Shown piece by piece: positions 7,056 through 15,428 of a stretch of DNA of 36,886 nt (positions are counted from its first letter, which is position 1; every line of letters begins with the position of its first letter). The notes under the pieces were generated by a model. That model was given only the letters and a program-made list of their open reading frames with translations, was not told the origin of the DNA and did no database searches. This DNA is from Holophagaceae bacterium. Its GTDB lineage: Bacteria > Acidobacteriota > Holophagae > Holophagales > Holophagaceae. The position numbers and the translations under genes are program-made. Where the stretch lies: positions 1-36,886 of the forward strand of contig JAFJUR010000006.1 of the NCBI GenBank assembly GCA_017859995.1, in the 5' to 3' direction.

Positions 7056-9437
7056 TTACTCGCTTCGCAGCGCCGTGGCCGGATCCACCCGGGCGGCCCT
7101 GAAGGCCGGAAGGAGACAGGCCGCAAGGGCGGCAAGGATTAGCAGCACCGCGGCACCCAGAGGCCCCAGGAGGCCGGGATCCGGGAGTTCCACGACCCGT
7201 GCCTGGACGCCGCGGGTGAGTGCCAAGCCCAGCAGAAAACCGGCGGCGCCTCCCATCGCGGCGAGTCGGGTTGACTCTTGGAGCACCATGAGGAGGAGGT
7301 CCCGGGTCGTGGCGCCGAGGGCTGAGCGCACGCCGAATTCTCCTCGCCGTTCAGAGGTGTTCGCGGCCACGAGCCCAAACACGCCGCCCCCGGCCAGGAG
7401 GAGGGCCAGCACCGCGAACGCGGAGAAGAAGGCGCGGATCATTCGCTGGGGACCGAGGATGGCATTCATGTTTGCCTCCAATGGCCCGAAGTGGTGAATG
7501 GCCAGGCCCGGGCTGACCTCCCTCAGGACCTCGCGCATAAGCTCCTCGCTGGGACCTGGGCCGTCCGTCCGGATGACGGCGTGGAGCGTGCGGTACCACA
7601 GCGGCCCGCTCTGCGCGTTTGAAAGGTAGAACACCATGGGCGCCGGCTGGCCAGGGCCGAACTCCAGGTAGTCGTCGATCTCGCCCACCACGGTCACGGG
7701 GCCGCCGATGTCTACCTGGCGGCCGATGGGATCCGCGGATCCAAAGCAGGCGCTGGCGAGGCCACGGGTGAGGATGGCCACGCGGGGGTGGGCCGGGTCG
7801 TCCTCTTCGGTGAAATCCCTGCCGCGTCGGAAGCGCATGCCGAGGGCTGGCAGCGAGCCCGGGCCGGCTCCGCGCGCTTGCGGACCCAGCCTCTCGGTGC
7901 TGCCCAGGGCGCTCATGCCCAGGTCGCTCTTGAATCCGGTCATGGGCACGTTGTTGAACAACCCCGCAGCCTTCACCCCCGGAAGTTGCCGCAATCGATC
8001 CAGGAGCTGCTGCTGCAGGGCGTTGAACCTGCCAGGGTCTTGCAGGACGTCACGAGCTGGGCTGATCCGGAAAGACCAGGCCCCTTTGGGCTGGAATCCC
8101 GGATCCTTGGCCAGGAGCAGCCCAATGCCGCCCTGCAGCCAGGCGGCCACGCCGAGGGTGGCCGCCGCGAGCGCAAGCTGGCCGAGCACCAGACCCCGAC
8201 GAAGGTTGCGCTGGCCGCCGAGGAGCCCTCGGCCTTGTTCCCGAGCCGCCTGCCCCAGGTTCGTGGCTGGCTGGCTGGCCAAGGCGCACAGGGCGCCAAG
8301 CAAAGGGCCGAGGATGACAGCGGCAGAGATCGAGGCGGCATCAAGACGGAGACCATCCAGGGGGAGATCCCGCAGGCCCCATTGCATTGCCTGACCGGCC
8401 GGACTCAGGGCGAGGTGCCCGAAGAGCAGGCCCAGGAGGGCGCCGCCGAGACCCAGCAGGGCGCCCTCCGTCAGCACGTGGCGACGCCACTCCAGCGGGG
8501 TGGCCCCCAGCGCGAACCGCACGGTCCACTCCTGCCGGCGGGCGGAGGCCCGGGCCACCAGCAGGGCCGAGGCGTTGAACACGGCCATGGCCAGGAGCAA
8601 CAGCACCGCGAGATCGAGCGCCGCGAGGACCTTGAGACCTGATCCGAGCCAGTCTTCGATGAGGGGGTTGCACCCGTAGCCGTATCTGCCCGCGGTCAGA
8701 TCCGAGGCGTACTCGGGTTGCAGAACCGCCAGCTGGTCGCCGAACCGGGCCATGTGCGCGCGCACTTGAGCGAGGGTGGTGGCGGGGCGAAGGCGGGCGA
8801 ACACCCTCAGGTAGTGGGCGCCGAAGTTCGCCCGCTGAGCTGGCGACACGGCGAGAGGCTTGAAACATTGGGATCCCAGCGGCGTGTGGAAATCCTTGGG
8901 CAGCACGCCCACGACCCGATGCGGCCTCCCATCCAGGTCCAGGAGGCTTCCGAGAACCCCCGGGTTCCCCCCAAAGCGGCGCATCCAGTACCCGTGGCTG
9001 AGGATCAGAACCTCGCTCTGGCCGGGAGTTTCATCAGCGGAGCTAAAGTCCCGGCCCAGGAACGGAACCACCCCCAGCACCTGGAAGAAATTGGCGGTCA
9101 CGCGTTCGAGATGCACGAATTCCGGCGTGTCGCCCGCCACGTTTCCCTGGGTGGGATCTGTGGCGGCCACGCCCTCAAAGACGTCATGCCCGGTCCGGAA
9201 CAGCTCCAGTTCGCCGTAGGAAGGCGTGCCGTGGCGCTCAGGGCGGTCCATCCGACCATTCCAGAGGGCAACCAGCCGATCCGGGTGGGCCACTGGAAGG
9301 CTTCTCAGCAGCAGGCTTCGACGAAGGGCGAGCATCCAGACCAGTCCGCCCAGGCCGATGCCCAGAAGCAGCATCGCGGGAATGGATGTCTTGGGGTCGC
9401 GGATGAGGCTGCGTGCCAGCTGTTTCAATCGGGACAT
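7056..9437 (-). CDS. Duplicated FtsX/MacB-type ABC permease (ADOP-like)
   Basis: A 793-residue membrane protein containing two MacB/FtsX units. Unit 1 has a first helix at about 18-40, a periplasmic MacB-PCD-like domain (about 45-255) and FtsX helices at about 268-390. Unit 2 starts at about 413 and ends in a second FtsX block. Each unit carries the same cytoplasmic loop: ARRQEWTVRFALGATPLEW in the first and SERRGEFGVRSALGATTRDL in the second. This is the architecture of the acidobacterial duplicated permeases, which often lack a dedicated ATPase. Here an ATPase and an adaptor are encoded just upstream. Inference: the permease of a mechanotransmission-type exporter (drug, peptide or lipoprotein); the substrate is unknown. 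The GGAG site before the ATG supports the start. Confidence 0.9.
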   Translation of the reverse strand: MSRLKQLARSLIRDPKTSIPAMLLLGIGLGGLVWMLALRRSLLLRSLPVAHPDRLVALWNGRMDRPERHGTPSYGELELFRTGHDVFEGVAATDPTQGNVAGDTPEFVHLERVTANFFQVLGVVPFLGRDFSSADETPGQSEVLILSHGYWMRRFGGNPGVLGSLLDLDGRPHRVVGVLPKDFHTPLGSQCFKPLAVSPAQRANFGAHYLRVFARLRPATTLAQVRAHMARFGDQLAVLQPEYASDLTAGRYGYGCNPLIEDWLGSGLKVLAALDLAVLLLLAMAVFNASALLVARASARRQEWTVRFALGATPLEWRRHVLTEGALLGLGGALLGLLFGHLALSPAGQAMQWGLRDLPLDGLRLDAASISAAVILGPLLGALCALASQPATNLGQAAREQGRGLLGGQRNLRRGLVLGQLALAAATLGVAAWLQGGIGLLLAKDPGFQPKGAWSFRISPARDVLQDPGRFNALQQQLLDRLRQLPGVKAAGLFNNVPMTGFKSDLGMSALGSTERLGPQARGAGPGSLPALGMRFRRGRDFTEEDDPAHPRVAILTRGLASACFGSADPIGRQVDIGGPVTVVGEIDDYLEFGPGQPAPMVFYLSNAQSGPLWYRTLHAVIRTDGPGPSEELMREVLREVSPGLAIHHFGPLEANMNAILGPQRMIRAFFSAFAVLALLLAGGGVFGLVAANTSERRGEFGVRSALGATTRDLLLMVLQESTRLAAMGGAAGFLLGLALTRGVQARVVELPDPGLLGPLGAAVLLILAALAACLLPAFRAARVDPATALRSE

Positions 9438-9479
9438 GCGGGGCTCCGGAAGGCGGGCGTGGGGCGTTTCCGAGGTGGG

Positions 9480-10178
9480 TTAGATGTCGGCCCGATGGCC
9501 CTCCTCAACCACCCGGCCATCGAAGAGGCGGATGCTGCGATCGGAGGACCGGGCGAAACGCTCATCGTGGGTGACCATGCAGATGGTGGAGCCCCGCCGG
9601 TGGAGGTCCTTCAGCAGGGCCATCACCGACTCGCCGTTGGTCGAGTCGAGATTCCCGGTGGGTTCGTCCGCCAGCAGGATCGCGGGCCGTCCGGCCACCG
9701 CGCGGGCCACGGCCACGCGCTGCTGCTGCCCACCGCTCAATTGGGAAGGCAGGTGGTTGGCCCGGTGGCTCATGCCCACGACCTCGAGGGAATCCAGCGC
9801 CCGCGCCCGCCGCTCGCCTGGAGGCATGCCGCGGTACACCAGCGGCAGTTCCACGTTCTCGAGGATGGTGAGGTCGCCGATGAGGTTGAAGCTCTGGAAA
9901 ATGAAGCCGATCTCCCGGTTGCGGAGCCGCGCGCGCTCCCGGAGATCCAGCTGGCCGACGCCTTTCCCATGGAGGGAGTAGTGGCCCGACGAAGGCGCGT
10001 CCAGCAGCCCGAGGATGGCGAGCAAGGTGGATTTCCCGCATCCGGACGGGCCCGAGATGGAGACGAATTCCCCTTCATGGATGTCGAGCTGGATGTCGGA
10101 CAGGGCGTGGGTCTCCACTTCATCCGTGATGAAGACTTTGCGGATGCCATCGAGACGGATGAGGGGATCGGCGGTCAT
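9480..10178 (-). CDS. ABC transporter ATP-binding protein (MacB/LolD type)
   Basis: A 232-residue nucleotide-binding protein. It shows Walker A GPSGCGKS (43-50), the Q-loop in IGFIFQSFNLI, signature LSGGQQQRVAVARA, Walker B ILLADEPTGNLDS and the switch His in MVTHDERFA. Length and the LIGDLTILENVELPLVYRG segment fit the LolD/MacB/FtsE subfamily that pairs with FtsX-type permeases. The tracked ORF extends 204 codons upstream into the adaptor gene, but the ATG at 10178 has AAGGAG at good spacing and the family N-terminus (LIRLDGIRKVF). The gene lies 23 bases after the adaptor and 42 bases before the permease. It should form the energising unit with the permease; one duplicated permease may bind an ATPase dimer. 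Confidence 0.95.
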   Translation of the reverse strand: MTADPLIRLDGIRKVFITDEVETHALSDIQLDIHEGEFVSISGPSGCGKSTLLAILGLLDAPSSGHYSLHGKGVGQLDLRERARLRNREIGFIFQSFNLIGDLTILENVELPLVYRGMPPGERRARALDSLEVVGMSHRANHLPSQLSGGQQQRVAVARAVAGRPAILLADEPTGNLDSTNGESVMALLKDLHRRGSTICMVTHDERFARSSDRSIRLFDGRVVEEGHRADI

Positions 10179-10201
10179 GGTCGCTCCTTGCGGTTGGAGG
10201 G

Positions 10202-11446
10202 TCACTTGATCTGAATACGGTCCGAACCGTCCCAGGCTGAGGCATCGGAGAGGATCACCCGGTCGCCCGCCTGCAGGCCCGCCAGAACCTCCAGGGTGGC
10301 GACGGAACCCCGCCCGAAGGCCACCTTCACTCGGGTGGCTTCGGTTCCATCTGCCGACAGCCTGAACAGGCTGGCGCTGCCGTGAGCCTGGGCCTGGACG
10401 GGGCGTCCGACATACAACACGTCCGCGACCCGATCCACCTCCACGATGCCTTCGACGCTGAGGTCGAGGCGTGCGCCTTGGGGAAGGGGGCCGTCGAGGC
10501 TGACATCCACGGTGACTGTTCCGCCCTGGACCGAAGGGTCGATGCGGGTGATTTTTCCGGGCACCAGGCCGCTGCGGGTATCGATGTGGACAGGCTGGCC
10601 CAGCGCCAGGTCCTTGGCCTGGCTCTCGCCGATCTTCAGCTCGGCCTTCAACTGCGTGGGCTGGGCCACCTTCGCGAGGACCGCGCCCGGCTGGAGCTGC
10701 TGGCCCACCTGCACGGGCAGCTGCTGAAGCACGCCGTCCAGCCCTGCGCGGACCTTCAGGCCATCCACCTGGGCGCGCTTGAGCGTGCAAAGGGCCCGGG
10801 CCTGCTCGACCCTGGCCTCGAAGGTGGCCAGCTGGGCCTTGATGGAGTCCGATCCAATCTGAAGCCGGCTCTGTTCGATGACGAAGCGGGTTTCGAGTTC
10901 CTCATCCAGGGTTCTCGCCTTCAGAAGGTCCTGGTGGGAGATGAGCCCTGCTTTCGCCAGGGCCTCGCTCGCCTTCAGGCCCATACCCGCGTTGGACCGG
11001 TTCGCCTTCGCCGAGGCCATTGACGCGCGGACATCCAGCAGCTGGCCCTGCAGGCGGGCCCGGGCCGCCTGCAGATCGGCCTCGGCGGCCTTCAGCTGCC
11101 AGGCCGCGTCGAGGGCGGACTGTTGAAGCTCGGGATTGCTCAGTTCCAGAATGACATCGTCCGAATTCACGGCCGCACCTGGCAGGGCCACGAGGCGCTC
11201 CACGCGCCCGGCGGCGCCGGTGGTGAGCCAGCGCACATGCAGCGGCACGAGGGACCCGTTGCCCCGGATCTGGATGACGAGGGGGCCCCGCTTCACGGCA
11301 TCCACCAGAAGGTTCTGGCGTTCCACCGTCGGGACTGCTGATCTCGACCGGGCCAGCCCCACCCCCAGCAGCAGCACCCCCGCACCGATCCCGATCGCCA
11401 GGGGCAGGTGGCGAGGGCGGGGCGCGGGATTTCGCGGGATGTCCAT
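10202..11446 (-). CDS. Periplasmic adaptor (HlyD/MacA-type membrane fusion protein)
   Basis: 414 residues, with one N-terminal anchor (LPLAIGIGAGVLLLGVGLA, about 13-31). A biotinyl-lipoyl half-motif follows (VKRGPLVIQIRGNGSL; VERLVALPGAAVNSDDVILEL). A long coiled-coil hairpin spans about residues 105-225. The second lipoyl half contains VRAGLDGVLQQLPVQVGQQLQPGAVLAKV, then a beta-barrel and a membrane-proximal domain ending AGDRVILSDASAWDGSDRIQIK. This is the layout of MacA/HlyD-family adaptors that link an inner-membrane pump to an outer-membrane channel. No TolC-like gene is in the operon, so the channel must be elsewhere. I use the ATG at 11446, preceded by GGAG, rather than the ORF start 23 codons upstream, which lies at or before the predicted transcription start. 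It is the first gene of the operon. Confidence 0.92.
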   Translation of the reverse strand: MDIPRNPAPRPRHLPLAIGIGAGVLLLGVGLARSRSAVPTVERQNLLVDAVKRGPLVIQIRGNGSLVPLHVRWLTTGAAGRVERLVALPGAAVNSDDVILELSNPELQQSALDAAWQLKAAEADLQAARARLQGQLLDVRASMASAKANRSNAGMGLKASEALAKAGLISHQDLLKARTLDEELETRFVIEQSRLQIGSDSIKAQLATFEARVEQARALCTLKRAQVDGLKVRAGLDGVLQQLPVQVGQQLQPGAVLAKVAQPTQLKAELKIGESQAKDLALGQPVHIDTRSGLVPGKITRIDPSVQGGTVTVDVSLDGPLPQGARLDLSVEGIVEVDRVADVLYVGRPVQAQAHGSASLFRLSADGTEATRVKVAFGRGSVATLEVLAGLQAGDRVILSDASAWDGSDRIQIK

Positions 11447-11480
11447 CAGGGCTCCGGCAGGGGGATGACCCCCTGTTGAG

Positions 11481-11496
11481 AGCCAAAGCCGTGCCG
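11481..11496 (-). promoter_or_regulatory. Sigma-54 (-24/-12) promoter of the transport/two-component operon
   Basis: The minus strand reads CGGCACGGCTTTGGCT. The invariant GG (11495-11494) and GC (11483-11482) are exactly 10 bases apart, and GGCACG at -24 is nearly perfect. The -12 element TGGCT differs from TTGCW by one base. The predicted start is near 11470, leaving a leader of about 24 bases with the GGAG site. The operon encodes a sigma-54 activator, which strongly supports the reading. Confidence 0.78.
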
Positions 11497-11540
11497 ATGG
11501 TCCATGTTTAATCAATTCAACGCAAAGCTCGACATCTCAC

Positions 11541-11586
11541 GATCCGGGACCAGGCTGGGTGTCCCGAAACCGGGACAGGGCGTCCC
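11541..11586 (-). promoter_or_regulatory. Palindromic upstream activator site for the sigma-54 regulator
   Basis: A perfect 7-bp inverted repeat TGTCCCG-AAAC-CGGGACA (11560-11577) is centred about 98 bases upstream of the predicted start. Extra half-sites flank it: CGGGAC at 11545-11550 and CGTCCC at 11581-11586. Position and symmetry fit a dimer-binding enhancer site for an NtrC-family activator. It lies in the gap between radC and the adaptor gene. A terminator role for radC is a less likely alternative because there is no U-tract. Confidence 0.68.
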
Positions 11587-11601
11587 ACGCATGGCGGCGC
11601 C

Positions 11602-12282
11602 TCATGGCCGCGCATCCCACCCTTCGGCCGCGCGGTAGCTGTGGTACCGGTCGGTGCCCAGGATGAGGTGGTCAGCGAGGGGGATACCGAGGGATTCGCC
11701 GGCGGCCTGGAGGCGCCGGGTCAGCTGGGTGTCCTCGCGGCTGGGGGTTGGATCGCCGCTGGGGTGGTTGTGGTAGGCCAGGGCGCTGCAGGCGCCATAA
11801 CGCAGGGCCTCGCGAAAGAATTCCCTCGGGCTGATGAGGGTGGCGGTGGCCGTGCCCTGGCTGAGGATGCGCTCGGCGAGGAGGTCCCCCTTGGCGTTCA
11901 GCGCAAGGAGGCCGAAGCGTTCCTCTGTCCAGCCGCGGCAGCGCGGAAGCAGGTAGGCCCCGGCGGCGCGCGGGCTGGTGATCCGGGGGCGCTCGGCGCT
12001 CCGCTGGGTCCGACGGGCCAGCTCTAGCGCGGCCCACAGCTGGCTGGCCTTGGCGGGGCCCAGACCCGGCTGGTCCAGCCAGTCGGAGAGTCCGAGCGAC
12101 AGGAGGCCCGCCAGGCCGCCGGTGCGCCCAAGCACGCCCTGGGCCAGCTCCACGGCGCTCTGGCCTTGGCGTCCCGTGCCCCAGAGCAGGGCCAGGAGGT
12201 CGGCGTCAGCCAGGCCCTCGCCCTGGCCCGCCAGGAGGCGTTCGCGGGGGCGTTGATCCGGTGAGAGGTCGAGGATGCGCAC
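11602..12282 (-). CDS. radC: RadC/MPN (JAMM)-domain DNA repair protein
   Basis: 226 residues from a GTG start at 12282, which has GGGAGGA three bases upstream; the tracked ATG is 35 codons further up, inside the previous gene. The N-terminal half has the UPF0758 helix-hairpin-helix-like region (RERLLAGQGEGLADADLLALLWGTG; LGPAKASQL). The C-terminal half has the JAMM metalloprotease-fold core: the ...ERILSQGTATATLISPREFFREAL segment, YHNHPSGDPTPSRED (metal-site HxH...S/T...D) and ADHLILG. Family knowledge: RadC proteins are widespread and often induced with competence genes, but the molecular role remains unsettled. Position downstream of comEA and pseudopilin genes fits a link to incoming DNA. 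The stop precedes the sigma-54 upstream palindrome of the next operon by 16 bases. Confidence 0.92.
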   Translation of the reverse strand: MRILDLSPDQRPRERLLAGQGEGLADADLLALLWGTGRQGQSAVELAQGVLGRTGGLAGLLSLGLSDWLDQPGLGPAKASQLWAALELARRTQRSAERPRITSPRAAGAYLLPRCRGWTEERFGLLALNAKGDLLAERILSQGTATATLISPREFFREALRYGACSALAYHNHPSGDPTPSREDTQLTRRLQAAGESLGIPLADHLILGTDRYHSYRAAEGWDARP

Positions 12283-12292
12283 GGTTCCTCCC

Positions 12293-12736
12293 TCAGCAGC
12301 GGGTCCAGGCCCGCAGGCGGGGACGGTAGCGAAGCAGCTCCACCGTGCCGGACAGATCCAGGCGCAGGCAGAGCGCCTGGCGGCCATGGTGGAGGAACCA
12401 GACGTTCGCGGCGGCCCGGCGCCGCGGCATGACGGTGAGAGGGCGGGGATGCCCGTTCCCCCAGCCGCTGCCCGCCAGGCTCGGCGGCAGGGGGATGTCC
12501 TGGGGCCGACCCCAGCACACGCCCGCGGGCAGGTGGAGGCGGAGGCGCCCCTCGGTGGCCCCGCGGAGGGGCTCGATGACGACGGGTCGATGGTGGGCCG
12601 AAGCGAGGTTGAAGGCCAGCTGGAGGTTCCGGCGGAGTTCGGTTTGCGCGGCGCGGAGGGGTGGGCCTAGCGGTTCGGGCAGCAGGCGGACCGCCTGGCG
12701 GAGGTGGCGGAGGAAGGTGGCGGCGGCGTCGCGCAT
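12293..12736 (-). CDS. Pseudopilin-like paralogue without N-terminal membrane helix
   Basis: 147 residues. The body aligns with the gene just upstream: LRRNLQLAFNLASA here matches IRGSLEQAFTLARA there, IPLPP is shared, VWFLHHGRQALCLRLDLSG matches TWFLHNGNEALCMRLSGHG, and LRYRPRLRAW matches LRWRQDLLAW. Unlike the neighbour, the N-terminus (MRDAAATFLRHLRQAVRLLPE) is basic and amphipathic and lacks a prepilin peptidase site, Glu5 and hydrophobic helix. It starts on the stop codon of the upstream gene (TGATG), so it is translationally coupled. The body resembles GspH/FimT globular domains. Either it is a soluble partner of the pseudopilin or a decayed duplicate. The frame is intact and GC3-rich, which argues against simple decay. 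Confidence 0.75.
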   Translation of the reverse strand: MRDAAATFLRHLRQAVRLLPEPLGPPLRAAQTELRRNLQLAFNLASAHHRPVVIEPLRGATEGRLRLHLPAGVCWGRPQDIPLPPSLAGSGWGNGHPRPLTVMPRRRAAANVWFLHHGRQALCLRLDLSGTVELLRYRPRLRAWTRC

Positions 12737-13239
12737 CAGATCCTCCTCCACGCCAGGAGGTCCTGCCGCCACCGCAGCACCTGCAGGTGGCCATGGCCCG
12801 ACAGGCGCATGCAGAGCGCCTCGTTGCCGTTGTGCAGGAACCAGGTGCTGGCCAGCGCAGTGTGGCGGGGGGTGACGGTGAGGATGGGGTGGGCCTCGCC
12901 GGTGCGGGAGGCCACCGTGGGCGTGTCCATGCCGGGCGGGAGGGGGATATGGGCGGGCTTGCCCCACTTCACGTGCCGGCTGAGCTGCACCGGCAGGTGC
13001 TCCCCGACGCCGCTGGCCCGGCCCAGGGCCACCGTCACGTTGGTGCCCCGGGCCCGGGCGAGGGTGAAGGCCTGTTCCAGACTGCCCCGGATCTCCTGGT
13101 GGGCGGCCATGAGCTCGGTGGCACCCGTGTCCCAGGTATAGGTGCCCACGATGGCCAGGATGGCCACCACGGCCATGACCACGGTGAGTTCCAGCAGGGA
13201 GGTGCCCCGCTGGGAAGCGTTGCGGCAATCTGGACGCAT
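12736..13239 (-). CDS. Type IV pilin-like prepilin (GspH/FimT-like minor pseudopilin)
   Basis: 167 residues with a type III signal: a short basic leader ending in RG, then TSLLELTVVMAVVAILAIVGTY. Cleavage after Gly12 would give a mature protein with Glu at position 5, as in typical pilins. The globular part (about 45-167) resembles FimT/GspH minor pilins, with a beta-rich C-terminus. Family knowledge: minor pseudopilins prime assembly of type II secretion or competence pili, and FimT-like proteins can bind DNA. It follows comEA by 9 bases and overlaps its helix-less paralogue by 1 base. Inference: part of a DNA-uptake apparatus whose main pilus genes are elsewhere. Confidence 0.85.
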   Translation of the reverse strand: MRPDCRNASQRGTSLLELTVVMAVVAILAIVGTYTWDTGATELMAAHQEIRGSLEQAFTLARARGTNVTVALGRASGVGEHLPVQLSRHVKWGKPAHIPLPPGMDTPTVASRTGEAHPILTVTPRHTALASTWFLHNGNEALCMRLSGHGHLQVLRWRQDLLAWRRI

Positions 13240-13248
13240 CGCCCCCTC

Positions 13249-13560
13249 CTACCGCTTCAGGGCCGCGGGACGCGGCGCGGGGGTGGCGGCGAGGAAGGGC
13301 TTGAGCTTGGCGTAGGACTTCTCGCCGATGCCCTTCACGTTCATCAGCTCCTCGGGCCGCTGGAAGCCCCCGTGCTGCTTGCGGAAACCGACGATGCGCT
13401 CGGCCGTCTTCTGGCCGATCCGGGGCAGCTGCATGAGCTCCGTGACGGTGGCGGTGTTGAGGTTCACCGGCCGCTGGGGGGCCCGGGGGGCCTGGCCCGC
13501 GGCCGAGAGGGGAAGGGCCAGGGCGAGTGCCAGGGCCAGGGGGGTGAGGGGGTTGGACAT
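13249..13560 (-). CDS. comEA: ComEA-type helix-hairpin-helix DNA-binding protein
   Basis: 103 residues: a Sec signal peptide (about 1-22, LALALALALPLSAAGQA), then a single ComEA domain with two hairpins. The first is VNLNTATVTELMQLPRIGQKTAERIVGFR and the second is ELMNVKGIGEKSYAKLKPFL. The opening VNLNTA and the PRIGQKTAERI hairpin are diagnostic. Gram-negative ComEA homologues are periplasmic and pull incoming double-stranded DNA across the outer membrane during transformation. The ATG has an excellent AAAGGAGG site. First gene of the operon comEA, pseudopilin, paralogue, radC; its promoter lies in the AT-rich region upstream. Confidence 0.9.
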   Translation of the reverse strand: MSNPLTPLALALALALPLSAAGQAPRAPQRPVNLNTATVTELMQLPRIGQKTAERIVGFRKQHGGFQRPEELMNVKGIGEKSYAKLKPFLAATPAPRPAALKR

Positions 13561-13592
13561 GGTTGCCTCCTTTCAGGCCCCCATGTCTAATC

Positions 13593-13610
13593 GAGATTCG
13601 TTCCAATCTC
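13593..13610 (-). promoter_or_regulatory. Inverted repeat in the comEA leader (possible operator)
   Basis: GAGATT-CGTTCC-AATCTC is a perfect 6-bp inverted repeat, 33 bases upstream of the comEA start codon and outside the ribosome site. It could be a dimer-bound operator or a small leader hairpin. No known consensus is recognised. Confidence 0.35.
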
Positions 13611-13800
13611 TAAATTGTTGTAAATAAATAAATTGGATCAATATTAAAAATATATTCTGTCGTAATTGAATGACATATTTTTAGACAATCGATTCAAGCT
13701 GTTTTATTTGTTCTTTTGGATTGAGTCACTTTGAATTGAAGAATTCGTAGTCGATGACAGATATCTCTGTTCAAGCTTTTCGCCCCCGGATGCCTGTCGG
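13611..13800. promoter_or_regulatory. AT-rich divergent promoter region between comEA and ahcY
   Basis: About 190 bases of strongly AT-rich sequence (for example AATATTAAAAATATATT) in an otherwise GC-rich window. No ORF of note lies here. It must hold the promoters of comEA (minus) and the riboswitch-ahcY transcript (plus). One plus-strand candidate is TTGGAT (13716-13721), 17 bases, AAGAAT (13739-13744), which would leave about 70 bases before the riboswitch. No convincing minus-strand pair was found. Confidence 0.5.
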
Positions 13801-13819
13801 CACCGCTACCCTGGAAAGG

Positions 13820-13899
13820 TCCGAGGAGCGCTGCAGGACCCGGCAGGTTGTCTGCGCGGGATCTCAGGCTCGGGCCATCTCCTTCGAACGGCGCTCACC
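13820..13899 (+). promoter_or_regulatory. S-adenosylhomocysteine (SAH) riboswitch controlling ahcY
   Basis: The leader contains the conserved core of the SAH riboswitch: CCGAGGAGCGCTGCAGG, then CAGGCTCGG, then AACGGCGCTCACC. Helix P1 is CCGAG (13821-13825) with CTCGG (13869-13873). The pseudoknot pairs GAGCGC (13826-13831) with GCGCTC (13891-13896). Between them lies a variable hairpin. Family knowledge: SAH binding raises expression of genes that recycle SAH, most often ahcY, and ahcY follows here 65 bases later with a GAGGAGGT ribosome site. Control is probably at translation start or by an anti-terminator; I see no clear intrinsic terminator in the 65 bases. Confidence 0.93.
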
Positions 13900-13964
13900 T
13901 CAACCCTGAATCGAGGCGATGAGGTGGATCCCACCCGCCGTCCCGACCCTTCGAGGAGGTCCCC

Positions 13965-15362
<1,398 letters not shown>

Positions 15363-15380
15363 AACGAGCGTGGTTCGCGT

Positions 15381-15410
15381 GAAGAAGGGCGCCGAAAGGC
15401 GCCCTTCTTC
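15381..15410. terminator. Bidirectional terminator between ahcY and the caspase-like gene
   Basis: A perfect 13-bp stem GAAGAAGGGCGCC / GGCGCCCTTCTTC with a GAAA tetraloop lies 18 bases after the ahcY stop and 18 bases from the convergent gene's stop. The T-rich end TTCTTC acts as a modest U-tract on both strands. Confidence 0.88.
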
Positions 15411-15428
15411 ACTCAATTCGAGCCCGTA

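Noticed and set aside
11541-11586. GGGAC/GTCCC repeats read as a radC terminator.
   Set aside because: There is no U-tract on the minus strand, several half-sites overlap rather than forming one stem, and the distance to the sigma-54 promoter fits an activator site better.
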